Assembly (NCBI GenBank): GCA_913045935.1
Contig: CAJWSY010000008.1
Location: forward strand, 1-41,665
Length of the DNA stretch: 41,665 nucleotides
Direction: 5' to 3'
Origin: an uncultured Chloroflexota bacterium
GTDB lineage: Bacteria; Chloroflexota; Dehalococcoidia; Lucifugimonadales; GCA-002694895
The notes below the pieces were generated by a model. It was given only the letters and a program-made list of their open reading frames with translations, made no database searches and was not told the origin of the DNA. The position numbers were made by a program, and so were the translations under genes. Each line of letters begins with the position of its first letter. Within the stretch, counting starts at the first letter, position 1. Positions 1 to 9,372 of the stretch are shown one piece after another.

Positions 1-1125
1 ACCGACTTCGTGTATTATGTTACCATTAGGTGTGTACCATTTTGCAATTGTCATAGAAATCCCGCCGCCGTTACTTAGGGGCCTCATTAAACCAACACTT
101 CCTTTGCCGAAAGACTTTTCTCCAACAACAATTGCTCTTTTATAATCTTGCAATGCTCCAGCGAGTACTTCGCTTGCACTTGCACTGTAATTGTTTATTA
201 ATACCACTATAGGAATTTTAAGATGTTTATTATAATTTAAATCTCTAATATTCCAAATTTTTTCACGATTATATCCATCTATTTCTTTCATTACTATTCC
301 TTGTTCTAGAAATAAGCTAGTGACATCTATCACAGAACTTAATAATCCACCAGGGTTATTTCTTAAATCTAATAGTATTGCTTGTGCGCCATTGTTTTTA
401 ACTTGGGTAATCATTTCAGATAAATCCTTTCCTGATTCAGGATAAAAGTTTGTCAATCTTATATGCGCAATATTATCATTTTTTTCTGAGCGAAGATTAA
501 CGCTATCTAGCTTAATTGATTCTCTTTTGATACTTATCAATTCTGTTTTTTGTGTTAATAAATGTTTAACAAGTAATTCTACTACTGTACCTTCGGGGCC
601 TCTTATTAAATTAATGGCTTCCATTAATGAATAGCCTTCTAGTGATATTCCATTAACTTCTATAATTATATCCCCAGGTAATATCCCGGCTTTTTTTGCA
701 GGGCTTCCATCAAATGGTGATACTATCACAACTTTTCCAGAACGATTCATGTCTACACTTGCTCCAATGCCTTGATATTTTCCTTGCATATCTGTGTTTT
801 CAACATTAAAAAATTCTGGAGGAATGTAATTTGAATGCTGGTCATCAAGAGATTTGAGCATTTCTTTAATTAACAGTTCTGTCATTTTTTCTTCATTAAG
901 GGAAGATCTTTCAACGTAATCTTTAGTTAAATAAGCCCAGGTTTCCCAAACTGGAGTTAATTCTTTAGAATATTCCGACGGGGCTTTCAATTCATTTTTA
1001 GGGAATATCAATTCGTAATCTTGATTTGCAGATTGCTCTGAGTCTATTTGGGCAGAAGAACAAGATAAAGCAGTAAGTGAAAGTATTATTATAAATAAAA
1101 ATCTTGAAAGTTTAAGTGAAGACAT
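1..1125 (-). CDS. S41 family C-terminal processing peptidase (lipoprotein signal, PDZ + S41 domains), 3' end truncated by window start
   Basis: Reverse-strand reading from ATG at 1125 gives MSSLKLSRFLFIIILSLTALSCSSAQ (lipobox), a PDZ-like GIGASVDMNRSGKVVIVSPFDGSPAKKAGILPGDIIIEVNG, then ILLDLRNNPGG and NNYSASASEVLAGALQDYKRAIVVGEKSFGKGSV (Ser/Lys dyad). It is absent from the ORF track because it runs off the edge. Confidence 0.93.
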   Translation of the reverse strand, partial: MSSLKLSRFLFIIILSLTALSCSSAQIDSEQSANQDYELIFPKNELKAPSEYSKELTPVWETWAYLTKDYVERSSLNEEKMTELLIKEMLKSLDDQHSNYIPPEFFNVENTDMQGKYQGIGASVDMNRSGKVVIVSPFDGSPAKKAGILPGDIIIEVNGISLEGYSLMEAINLIRGPEGTVVELLVKHLLTQKTELISIKRESIKLDSVNLRSEKNDNIAHIRLTNFYPESGKDLSEMITQVKNNGAQAILLDLRNNPGGLLSSVIDVTSLFLEQGIVMKEIDGYNREKIWNIRDLNYNKHLKIPIVVLINNYSASASEVLAGALQDYKRAIVVGEKSFGKGSVGLMRPLSNGGGISMTIAKWYTPNGNIIHEVG

Positions 1126-1215
1126 TTTTATTGTTATTTAATATATTAATAAGTATATTTTATCATCAATCATTTTTATTATAAAAGGGTTGAATTATAT
1201 ATGAAAAAAAAGTAC

Positions 1216-1243
1216 ATTGTATTCAATTGTAATTGAATACAAT
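1216..1243. promoter_or_regulatory. Perfect inverted repeat, 13-bp arms and 2-nt centre (ATTGTATTCAATT-GT-AATTGAATACAAT), operator-like
   Basis: Read directly. It lies between divergent genes (S41 on -, WH/TIR-like on +). The 2-nt centre is too tight for a normal terminator hairpin. Confidence 0.7.
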
Positions 1244-1318
1244 TTGAAATAAGTTTATAAAAATTTCATTTCATAAATTGAATAAACATCTATTTAATTT
1301 ATATAATTTTTATTATGA

Positions 1319-2380
1319 TTGAATAAAATTTTGAATAAAATGAATGATAAGTCAAAAAGGTCAAGAAAACGAGTATTCAGAGGTTATCCCAATAATACGC
1401 TAGAAAAAAGTATTTTAGATGCTAAGGATATAATTGAACAAAATTTAGGAATGACTATTCGCAAGAAAGCTTTGGCAAAATTGTGGGGCATCAGTGTCAA
1501 TAGTAGTAATTACACCTCAAAAATAAATAATATGAGAGGATATGGTTTGACGAATGCAAAAAAAGAATCTGAATACATTGAGCTAACGCGATTGTGTAAA
1601 GAGATATTAGAACCAGCTGACCAGGAACAGTATTTTAGAGTTCTTAGAGAAGCATGTAAAATTCCTAAGAAATTTTCTAAATTTTATAAATTATTAGAAG
1701 ATAAAAAGTTTCCGTCAATAGAAAATCTTAAGCGAATTGTTATTCAAAATATTTCAGTAGACAAGGATTTGGTTGATGAATTCATTTATATATCAAAAGA
1801 GAATGGAATATTTAGTGAATTAATAAGTAATGATGATGAGGTGTACTTTGGAGAAAACCATGATTCCGATAAGAAAGAATATGATTTCGAACCGTACATT
1901 TCGGACAATCAAGGTCAACTTACGTATGGCAATGATGGCACAAATATTCAAAAATTTAGACCAAGTATTATTAGTTCTAAGAAAAATGAGCAAATATCAT
2001 TAAAATACTTTAAAGAGACAAAAACTTTGCAATTAATTAAAGATATGCTTGAATTAATGGAAATAAAATATGATGAGGCATATGTTTCAATTACTGATTT
2101 TTTTGATTCAGAAAACTCGTCAGAATATAGTATATTTATAATTGATTCAGATATTAATCAAGATTCAACTGATATACAATTTTGGATGCAACTGGGAGCT
2201 TACTTGTCTCAATCATCAGAAAATTATTTATTTATTAGCAGCTTTGATGAGCCAATAAGTGTTCCTGATATATATAAAGATAAGATCTTGAAATTAGAAA
2301 GCTCAGAATTTGACCAAATATTTGCTCAAATTGTCAAACACCTTATTGTCGCAGGCGTTATAGATATAAACCTAACATAG
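1319..2380 (+). CDS. Hypothetical protein: N-terminal winged-helix-like domain + C-terminal TIR-like nucleotide-binding-type domain
   Basis: N-term 'SILDAKDIIEQNLGMTIRKKALAKLWGISVNSSNYTSKINNMRGYGLTN..SEYIELTRLCKEILEP' resembles the WH module found ahead of TIR-like domains. C-term 'YSIFIIDSD..IQFWMQLGAYLSQSSENYLFISSFDEPISVPDIYKDKILKL' follows a TIR-like strand/helix pattern. Start codon ambiguous (TTG 1319, TTG 1331 or ATG 1340). Confidence 0.55.
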   Translation: MNKILNKMNDKSKRSRKRVFRGYPNNTLEKSILDAKDIIEQNLGMTIRKKALAKLWGISVNSSNYTSKINNMRGYGLTNAKKESEYIELTRLCKEILEPADQEQYFRVLREACKIPKKFSKFYKLLEDKKFPSIENLKRIVIQNISVDKDLVDEFIYISKENGIFSELISNDDEVYFGENHDSDKKEYDFEPYISDNQGQLTYGNDGTNIQKFRPSIISSKKNEQISLKYFKETKTLQLIKDMLELMEIKYDEAYVSITDFFDSENSSEYSIFIIDSDINQDSTDIQFWMQLGAYLSQSSENYLFISSFDEPISVPDIYKDKILKLESSEFDQIFAQIVKHLIVAGVIDINLT

Positions 2381-2426
2381 TACTTTACATAATATTTATA
2401 GTGCGAACCACGATTGATTATTAAAA

Positions 2427-3536
2427 TTAATCTACTCTATCAATTTTGTCAGCTAAATATGTTAATTTTAGTATCAAATCTTCGATGTTAGTTTCTTTTA
2501 AAGCTGATATGAATGTAGTTTCATTTGTATTTGAATCAATTTTTGCTGTTTTATCATCCCAATTTTCAAATTTATCAATTTTATTTAAAACTATTAATGT
2601 TGGTTTTTTATCATAACCAAGATCAGCTAGTATTCTGTTTGATGTTTCAAATTTATTACTAAATTCTTTGTCACTTATATCAATTAAATGAATAATAATA
2701 TTTGCATCACTAATTTCCTCAAGTGTTGCTCTAAACGCTGCTACTAATGTTGTTGGCAACTTATCTATAAAACCAACTGTATCAGATAATAGTATATTTT
2801 TATTAATATTATATTTTCCTGATAATTTTCTTGTTGTTGGATCTAAAGTTGAAAACAACTTGTTTTGTGAATCTATGTTTGAATTGGTTAAAATATTAAG
2901 TAATTGGCTTTTACCTGCATTTGTATATCCAATAATAGAAGCAGTTAAGAATCCTGATCGATTTCTGTTTTTTCTATAATTTTTCCTATGCTTTCTTACT
3001 TTTTCAATCTGGCTTTTTATGACTTTTATTCTATTTCTTATTAATCTTCTGTCAGTTTCTATTTGAGTTTCACCTGGTCCTCTTGTGCCAATTCCTCCTC
3101 CCAGTCTCTCAAGGTGGCTCCATTGACCTGCAATTCTTGGAAGAAGATATTCGTGTTGTGCTAATTCTACCTGCAAACGACCCTCTTTTGTCCGAGCATT
3201 TTTTGCAAATAAATCTAAAATCAGCGCTGTTCTATCAATAACTTTTATAGGATCAAGTTTTTGTTCTAAGTTTTTTTGTTGTGAGGGTGATAGTTCATCG
3301 TTACAAATCAGTGTGTTGAAATTTGTTGTTTTTTTGAGATTAATAATTTCTTCTATCTTCCCTTTTCCAAGATAGTGTGTTGTTGGATTCTTTAAAGATT
3401 GAGTAATTTTTCCTACTACTTTTGCGTCAACAGATTTTACTAATTCTTCTAATTCTTGAATAGAAGTTTGAGAATTCATACGATTTTTGTTGTTCGATTT
3501 AATTCCTGCTATTAGTACTTTTTCTATTGATGACAT
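2427..3536 (-). CDS. hflX: GTPase HflX
   Basis: GGGIGTRGPGETQIETDRRLIRNRI, IGYTNAGKSQLLNIL, DTVGFIDKLPTTLVAAFRATLEE motifs. Confidence 0.95.
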   Translation of the reverse strand: MSSIEKVLIAGIKSNNKNRMNSQTSIQELEELVKSVDAKVVGKITQSLKNPTTHYLGKGKIEEIINLKKTTNFNTLICNDELSPSQQKNLEQKLDPIKVIDRTALILDLFAKNARTKEGRLQVELAQHEYLLPRIAGQWSHLERLGGGIGTRGPGETQIETDRRLIRNRIKVIKSQIEKVRKHRKNYRKNRNRSGFLTASIIGYTNAGKSQLLNILTNSNIDSQNKLFSTLDPTTRKLSGKYNINKNILLSDTVGFIDKLPTTLVAAFRATLEEISDANIIIHLIDISDKEFSNKFETSNRILADLGYDKKPTLIVLNKIDKFENWDDKTAKIDSNTNETTFISALKETNIEDLILKLTYLADKIDRVD

Positions 3537-3545
3537 TAATTAAAA

Positions 3546-4712
3546 TTAAATATTTAAATTAACTGATTCAAGTCTTTCAATTGCTTTTTCTATATCACTA
3601 TCTGGAGTAGTTAATGATAATCTAATATACCCTTCCCCACTATCTCCGAAACCATTTCCGGGAGTTACAACGATATCTAGATTTTCTAATAAGTATTCAG
3701 TAAAACTTGATGAAGTATGACCAGAAGGCACTTTTATCCACAAATAAAGACCTGCTTTCGGGGCATTAACTTCTAGTCCAAATAACTCAAGAGCTGAGAT
3801 TAGTCTGTCTCGACGGGTTTTATAAATTTCAATATTTTCAGATACAACAGAATTATCGCTATTTAAAGCCGAAATTGCCATATGTTGTATTGCCTGAGGA
3901 AGACCGGAATCTAAATTAGATTTAATTGTAGTTAACGCTGAGATTAATTCAGTATTACCTACTACTGACCCAACTCTCCAACCAGTCATGTTATAAGCTT
4001 TAGATAGAGAATGAAATTCTATGCTTATATCTTTAGCTTTTGGAAATTCCATAATACTAGGAGCTCTGTATCCATCAAAAGTTATTTCTGAATAAGCGGC
4101 ATCATGTAAAATAATAATATTATTTTTTATACCAAACTCGATTACTTCATTGTAAAATTTATCATCAGCTATAGCTCCTGTAGGGTTATTTGGATAGTTT
4201 ATCCACATTACTTTAGATTTTCTAATAACATTGTCAGGAATTGCAGCTAAATCTGGCAAAAAGTTGTTTTTTTCAATTAATGGCATGAAGTGACATTCAG
4301 CACCCGCAAACCAAGTCCCCCTAGAATAAACTGGGTAATGAGGATCTGGAACAAGCGCTATATCTCCAGGGTCTAAAAATGCAAAGGCTGCATGCCCCAC
4401 TCCTTCTTTTGCGCCAATCAGACTTATTACTTCTGAAGAAGGGTCTAAATTTACATCAAATCTTTTTTTATACCAATTTGCAATAGCTTCTCGCAGTTCT
4501 GGCATTCCATCTGATTCTGGGTATTGATGGTTGACTGGATTTTTAGCTTCGTCTATAAGAGCATCTACTATAAAATTAGGAGTAGGAATATCAGGATCTC
4601 CAATCCCAAAATCAACTATATCTCTTCCTTCAGATTGAGCTTTTTTGATTTTTTTTGATATTTCAAAAAATAAATAAGGAGGAATTTTATTAATTCTTTT
4701 TGATATATTCAT
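3546..4712 (-). CDS. dapL: LL-diaminopimelate aminotransferase (class I/II PLP aminotransferase)
   Basis: DFGIGDPDIPTP, NYPNNPTGA, HSLSKAYNMTGWRVG (PLP lysine); adjacent to dapF. Confidence 0.85.
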   Translation of the reverse strand: MNISKRINKIPPYLFFEISKKIKKAQSEGRDIVDFGIGDPDIPTPNFIVDALIDEAKNPVNHQYPESDGMPELREAIANWYKKRFDVNLDPSSEVISLIGAKEGVGHAAFAFLDPGDIALVPDPHYPVYSRGTWFAGAECHFMPLIEKNNFLPDLAAIPDNVIRKSKVMWINYPNNPTGAIADDKFYNEVIEFGIKNNIIILHDAAYSEITFDGYRAPSIMEFPKAKDISIEFHSLSKAYNMTGWRVGSVVGNTELISALTTIKSNLDSGLPQAIQHMAISALNSDNSVVSENIEIYKTRRDRLISALELFGLEVNAPKAGLYLWIKVPSGHTSSSFTEYLLENLDIVVTPGNGFGDSGEGYIRLSLTTPDSDIEKAIERLESVNLNI

Positions 4713-4723
4713 TAGTTTATCCT

Positions 4724-5584
4724 TTAATTTTGTATTTTATATGTCCCATTTCCTATAAATTCAATAGGACCTTCCATAAATATTGAATTTTCACCATCCC
4801 AATTACAAATCAACTTGCCTCCAGGAAAATTCATATCTAAATTATTACTATGCATGTTTAGTTTATGTGATATTGCTGCAACTGCGGCTGCCCCAGTGCC
4901 ACAAGCCAAAGTTATACCAGAACCTCTTTCCCACACTCTTACGTCATAAGTATTTTTGTTGATTATATTAACTATTTCAAAATTTACTTTGTTTGGGAAG
5001 TTTTTATGTTTTTCTACTAAAGGTCCTATATATTCTAGGTCAAAATCGTAGACAGGAGTGTCTATGAAAGCAACGCAATGAGGCACTCCTGTGTTAACAG
5101 AATATAATTTTAATTTTATATTATTATGTTCAAAAAAAACAAAAGGAATAGCAGATTCGAATTCATTACTAATAACAGGTATATTATCTGTTTCAAATAT
5201 TGGTCGGCCCATATCAACGGTCGCACTATTCATTATATTATTTGAATATTGAGGTTTAACATGAATGTGTCCAGCTTTTGTTGATATTGTAATTTTATCT
5301 TTAGAATTAGGAACAACATTCAAATCTTTTGCAAATCTAGCAAGGCATCTCATTCCATTACCGCACATTTCACCTTCTGAACCATCTCTGTTAAACATTC
5401 TCATGCTGAAATCAGCATTATCTTTACTTTTATCTAATATAATTAAACCATCGGATCCAATGCCAAAATTTGGGTCAGATATATTTTTAGCTAGCTGAAC
5501 CCAATCTGTATTGATTTCTCTAGCATCAATATAAATATAATTGTTACCAGCTCCAGTATATTTGTAGAATTCAATTTGATTCAT
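4724..5584 (-). CDS. dapF: Diaminopimelate epimerase
   Basis: Both catalytic Cys motifs present: MCGNGMRCLARFA and ACGTGAAAVAA. Confidence 0.95.
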   Translation of the reverse strand: MNQIEFYKYTGAGNNYIYIDAREINTDWVQLAKNISDPNFGIGSDGLIILDKSKDNADFSMRMFNRDGSEGEMCGNGMRCLARFAKDLNVVPNSKDKITISTKAGHIHVKPQYSNNIMNSATVDMGRPIFETDNIPVISNEFESAIPFVFFEHNNIKLKLYSVNTGVPHCVAFIDTPVYDFDLEYIGPLVEKHKNFPNKVNFEIVNIINKNTYDVRVWERGSGITLACGTGAAAVAAISHKLNMHSNNLDMNFPGGKLICNWDGENSIFMEGPIEFIGNGTYKIQN

Positions 5585-6497
5585 TTTCTTTTCTATATTT
5601 TATTATTTTATTTTTTATTAATTCGACTTGGTTAGATGATTTTGTAATATCAATCCAATTTATTCTTTCATCTGATTTTTTAAACCAAGTTCGTTGTTTT
5701 TTTACCAAATTTAAAGTTCTTTTAATTATGAGTTCTCTCATTTTATTAAGATCAATATCTTTGGTAAGATATAAATAAATTTCTTTATATCCAATTCCCG
5801 ACATGGAATGGTGAGATAAATTATATCCTTTTTGCATTAGATTTTCGACCTCATTTATCCAACCTTGATCAAACATTTTATCAATTCTTTTGCCAAGTTT
5901 TTGTTCTTGAGTATTTTTGCAATAATCTATCCCTATGATTAAATGATTATTTTTTTCTGTTTTTTTGTTTGCTAAAAATGCCTCAGGTCCTATTTCATTT
6001 ATTATTTCCAAGTATCTTATTAATCTACGATTATTGTTTAAATCGAAATTTTTAGAGTTTTCATGCCCTATTGCTGAAATAAACAAATTGGATAAATATT
6101 CAGGTTTGTTATTTTTGATTTTCATCTCAAGGTCATTTCTATATTCTTGATCAGGAGGAACATCTGGTAACTGCCAATCGTCTAAAAGAGCCCATATATA
6201 CAATCCGGTTCCTCCAACAATTATTGGAATTAAATCTTTTGAAACAATATTTTCATATGAAGTTTTAGCATCATTAATGAAATTGTTCAAACTATAATTT
6301 ATATTCGGATATACTTGGTCAACTATATAATGTTTTACTTTTGATCTTTGTTTTAAAGTTGGCTTAGCAGTACCTATATTCATGTACTTGTATATTTGAC
6401 GGCTGTCAGCATTAATAACATTAATTGGTATTTTTTCTGATAATTTTATAGAAAATTCTGTTTTCCCAGACCCCGTTGGCCCTATTATAGCTATCAA
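5571..6497 (-). CDS. miaA: tRNA dimethylallyltransferase
   Basis: IIGPTGSGKTEFSIKLSEK, NADSRQIYKYMNIGTAKP, VGGTGLYIWALL; overlaps dapF by 14 bp. Confidence 0.95.
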   Translation of the reverse strand: MIAIIGPTGSGKTEFSIKLSEKIPINVINADSRQIYKYMNIGTAKPTLKQRSKVKHYIVDQVYPNINYSLNNFINDAKTSYENIVSKDLIPIIVGGTGLYIWALLDDWQLPDVPPDQEYRNDLEMKIKNNKPEYLSNLFISAIGHENSKNFDLNNNRRLIRYLEIINEIGPEAFLANKKTEKNNHLIIGIDYCKNTQEQKLGKRIDKMFDQGWINEVENLMQKGYNLSHHSMSGIGYKEIYLYLTKDIDLNKMRELIIKRTLNLVKKQRTWFKKSDERINWIDITKSSNQVELIKNKIIKYRKENESN

Positions 6498-6508
6498 TGA
6501 TTTAAATA

Positions 6509-7237
6509 TTAAGAATTGTTAATAATTTTGTAAAAGGTTTGTGGATCCAAACTTGATCTACCAATAAGCAATCCATTTATATTTTGTTTTTCTAGATATT
6601 TTTTATAATTATTTATATTTACACTTCCTCCATATACTGCAGATGTATCAATTTGGTTATTTAAAATTTTTGCTTTATAGTGTATAAATTTTAAAACTTT
6701 ACTTGCCCTATCAGGATCACAAAATTTATCATTACCAATTGCCCAAACAGGCTCATAAGCAATGATTATATTTTTGAAATTAATGTTTTGGTAAATTGAT
6801 TCTAATTGTTGTTCAATAAATTCTAAAGTGTTATCTATGTTTTTGTTAAATATTTTTTCACCTATGCAAACAATGGGTATCAAATTATATTCAGAGCATA
6901 ATTTTAGTTTTGCTTGAATTTCTTTATTAGTTTCACCTTTTTCTCTGATTTCTGAGTGGCCAATTATAATATAACTACAATATGGACTTACTAGTTCGGC
7001 AGAAATACTTCCTGTATTTGCTGCATTGGTAGCGCTTGAAATATTTTGCGCTCCTAATTCAACGCTTTTCATTGTATTAAAATTACTTTCTGCATAATCT
7101 AATAGAGTAAATGGAGGACAAATAATTATTTTGGAAGATTCAGGAACATTACTTTTCGATAATATATTAGTAAAATCATCTACTAAGTTTTTTGACCCAT
7201 TCATTTTCCAGTTAGCGATGTAATAAGAGTTCTTCAT
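6509..7237 (-). CDS. tpiA: Triosephosphate isomerase
   Basis: YIANWKMNGS, IIGHSE, AYEPVWAIG, VYGGSVNINN, GLLIGRSSL. Confidence 0.96.
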   Translation of the reverse strand: MKNSYYIANWKMNGSKNLVDDFTNILSKSNVPESSKIIICPPFTLLDYAESNFNTMKSVELGAQNISSATNAANTGSISAELVSPYCSYIIIGHSEIREKGETNKEIQAKLKLCSEYNLIPIVCIGEKIFNKNIDNTLEFIEQQLESIYQNINFKNIIIAYEPVWAIGNDKFCDPDRASKVLKFIHYKAKILNNQIDTSAVYGGSVNINNYKKYLEKQNINGLLIGRSSLDPQTFYKIINNS

Positions 7238-7240
7238 TAT

Positions 7241-8386
7241 TTAATTTAATTTATTTTCTATTATAGCGTCTATTCCTGGCAATGAACCATTTTCAATGAA
7301 TTCCATGAATGCTCCACCCCCAGTAGAGACATGGTTAAAGTTACTGAAATTACCAAATTGGTTTATTGATTGGACAGTAGAACCTCCGCCTGCGACTGTA
7401 TATGCGGCTTCATTACCCTGAATCGAATTTATAATTTGCATAGTACCGATACTTGTTTCTTTTTCTTCGAATATACCCATAGGGCCATTCCATAAAATAT
7501 AAATTGAATCATTAATGATTTTTGTATATTTATTTATACTTTTTGGTCCTATATCAACTATTTGATCATCACTCGAAAAATCTTCAATTAGTTTAGTTTT
7601 AATTGTATTGTTTGATTTTATCAAAATATCATCTGGTAATATAATTTTAGTGATTCCGTTATTTAAAATTAATTTTGCTGTATTGTAGTTATCATCTTTG
7701 GAATTTATAAAAGATTTTATCATTCCTCCACCAATTAGTATTGTTTCTACTTTTTTTATAAAATTTTGAAGAATTAGTATTTTGTCGTCTATTTTAGCTC
7801 CACCAAAAATAGCAGTAGAATTTTTAAATTGTGGATTTGAATTTAATACAGAAGTGTATTCATCGTACATTTTATAACCCATATAACTTGGTAAATATAG
7901 AGGAACTCCCGTTATAGAAGAATGGTTTCTATGAGATACTGCAAAAGCTTCATTTATGTAAAAATCAGCTAAAGAAGATAGTTTTTTACTAAAAATATCT
8001 GAATAACTTTCTTCATCTCTGAAGAATCTTATGTTTTCAAGTAATATAATTTCATTTGTATTGATTGCATCGATTTTGTTTTTTATTTGTTGATCATCTA
8101 ATTCTAAAAAATTTACTTTATAATTAAGAACATTTTCAATTTCCATCACAAGTTTATTTAACGAAAAGGTTGGATTTTTCTTACCAGAAGGTCTACCTAA
8201 ATGAGAAATCAAAATAACTTTTATTTTGTTATTTATCAATAAGTCTATGGTTTTTTTTACAGCATGAATTCTAGTATTGTCTAATATAATATTTGTATCT
8301 GAAATAGGAACATTAAAATCAACTCTCAATAAGCATGATTTGTAGTTTTTGTTTACGATTTGTTCTATATGAAATTTTTCTTTCAT
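7241..8386 (-). CDS. pgk: Phosphoglycerate kinase
   Basis: LLRVDFNVPI, ISHLGRP, AVSHRNHSSITG, LWNGPMGIFE, GGGSTVQSI, STGGGAFMEFI. Confidence 0.96.
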   Translation of the reverse strand: MKEKFHIEQIVNKNYKSCLLRVDFNVPISDTNIILDNTRIHAVKKTIDLLINNKIKVILISHLGRPSGKKNPTFSLNKLVMEIENVLNYKVNFLELDDQQIKNKIDAINTNEIILLENIRFFRDEESYSDIFSKKLSSLADFYINEAFAVSHRNHSSITGVPLYLPSYMGYKMYDEYTSVLNSNPQFKNSTAIFGGAKIDDKILILQNFIKKVETILIGGGMIKSFINSKDDNYNTAKLILNNGITKIILPDDILIKSNNTIKTKLIEDFSSDDQIVDIGPKSINKYTKIINDSIYILWNGPMGIFEEKETSIGTMQIINSIQGNEAAYTVAGGGSTVQSINQFGNFSNFNHVSTGGGAFMEFIENGSLPGIDAIIENKLN

Positions 8387-9372
8387 TGTAATAAAGATTG
8401 TATGTTTATGCTTAAATCGTTATTTGTTTTGTTATTTTGAGAAATAAGTTTTTCAAGCTTAGTTTTTAATTTTTGTATGTGATTAGTATATTTTTTTGAA
8501 ATCTTATTTGAATAAAACAATTCATGCAAAAGTTTGATATCATTATTTTCCAACATTCGTTTCATATATATTGTACCTAGTTTTTTTACATGTTCGAGAT
8601 CATTTTCATATTCTTTAAAAACATAAGCTATCGGTAATATTTTTTTCTTATTTAAAATTTCATTTTCTAATTTACTAAAATTATAATTTAAATTTTCAGA
8701 AAGTAAATTTTTAAATGCGTATTCGTGCATTTCGTATAAATTTATTTCACCGATTGTTTTAAAAATACTTTTGATTAAATTTGTATTATCAAAAAGTTCT
8801 GAGATGTATAAATACGGCTCGATTTCTTTTAGTTCGTAGATGCTAACAATATTATCAAAGTTTATTTTGTATTGTTCAGAGTTTTGTAATTCTAAGAATT
8901 TACTTTTAAATATATTAGTATTCAATTTGTCGAATTTATTAAGTATGTTTAAAATTTCATTCTCTTCTATGTTTTTGTCATTAATTATTAATAACCTAGA
9001 TAAACTATATAGAGAATCTCCTACATTTATTGCTTGTGCAGGTCCCCATTTCCACCATAAAGTATCTTTGCCATTTGAGTTTGGTGTTCCCGACCCTATT
9101 TCGTCATGAACAATTATTCCAGATTTAAATAAAAACAAAGCAGATAAGCCTGTAATTATTTTAGAATAAGTAGTTTTATTAATGTGGGCATCAATGAAAT
9201 TAAGAGCATTTTTTATTTCTTTGAAATTTAGGTCTAAATATGAATTTTCAATTTTTATTTGATTAGTTTCATATATCTGATATGAGATCATATCTTTCAG
9301 GCCTTGGTCTATATCTTTAGTTGTATTCTCAATATTTATTACTATTTGTTCAAGGTGTTTGCTTAAATTCAT
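8383..9372 (-). CDS. Divergent polyprenyl synthetase-fold protein lacking canonical Asp-rich motifs
   Basis: SGIIVHDEIGSGTPNSNGKDTLWWKWGPAQAINVGDSLYSLSRLLI aligns with the HDDIxD..RxxxPTLWxxWGxxQAINxGDxLFALA region of polyprenyl synthetases. ATGA overlaps with both the upstream and downstream genes. Confidence 0.7.
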   Translation of the reverse strand: MNLSKHLEQIVINIENTTKDIDQGLKDMISYQIYETNQIKIENSYLDLNFKEIKNALNFIDAHINKTTYSKIITGLSALFLFKSGIIVHDEIGSGTPNSNGKDTLWWKWGPAQAINVGDSLYSLSRLLIINDKNIEENEILNILNKFDKLNTNIFKSKFLELQNSEQYKINFDNIVSIYELKEIEPYLYISELFDNTNLIKSIFKTIGEINLYEMHEYAFKNLLSENLNYNFSKLENEILNKKKILPIAYVFKEYENDLEHVKKLGTIYMKRMLENNDIKLLHELFYSNKISKKYTNHIQKLKTKLEKLISQNNKTNNDLSINIQSLLQ

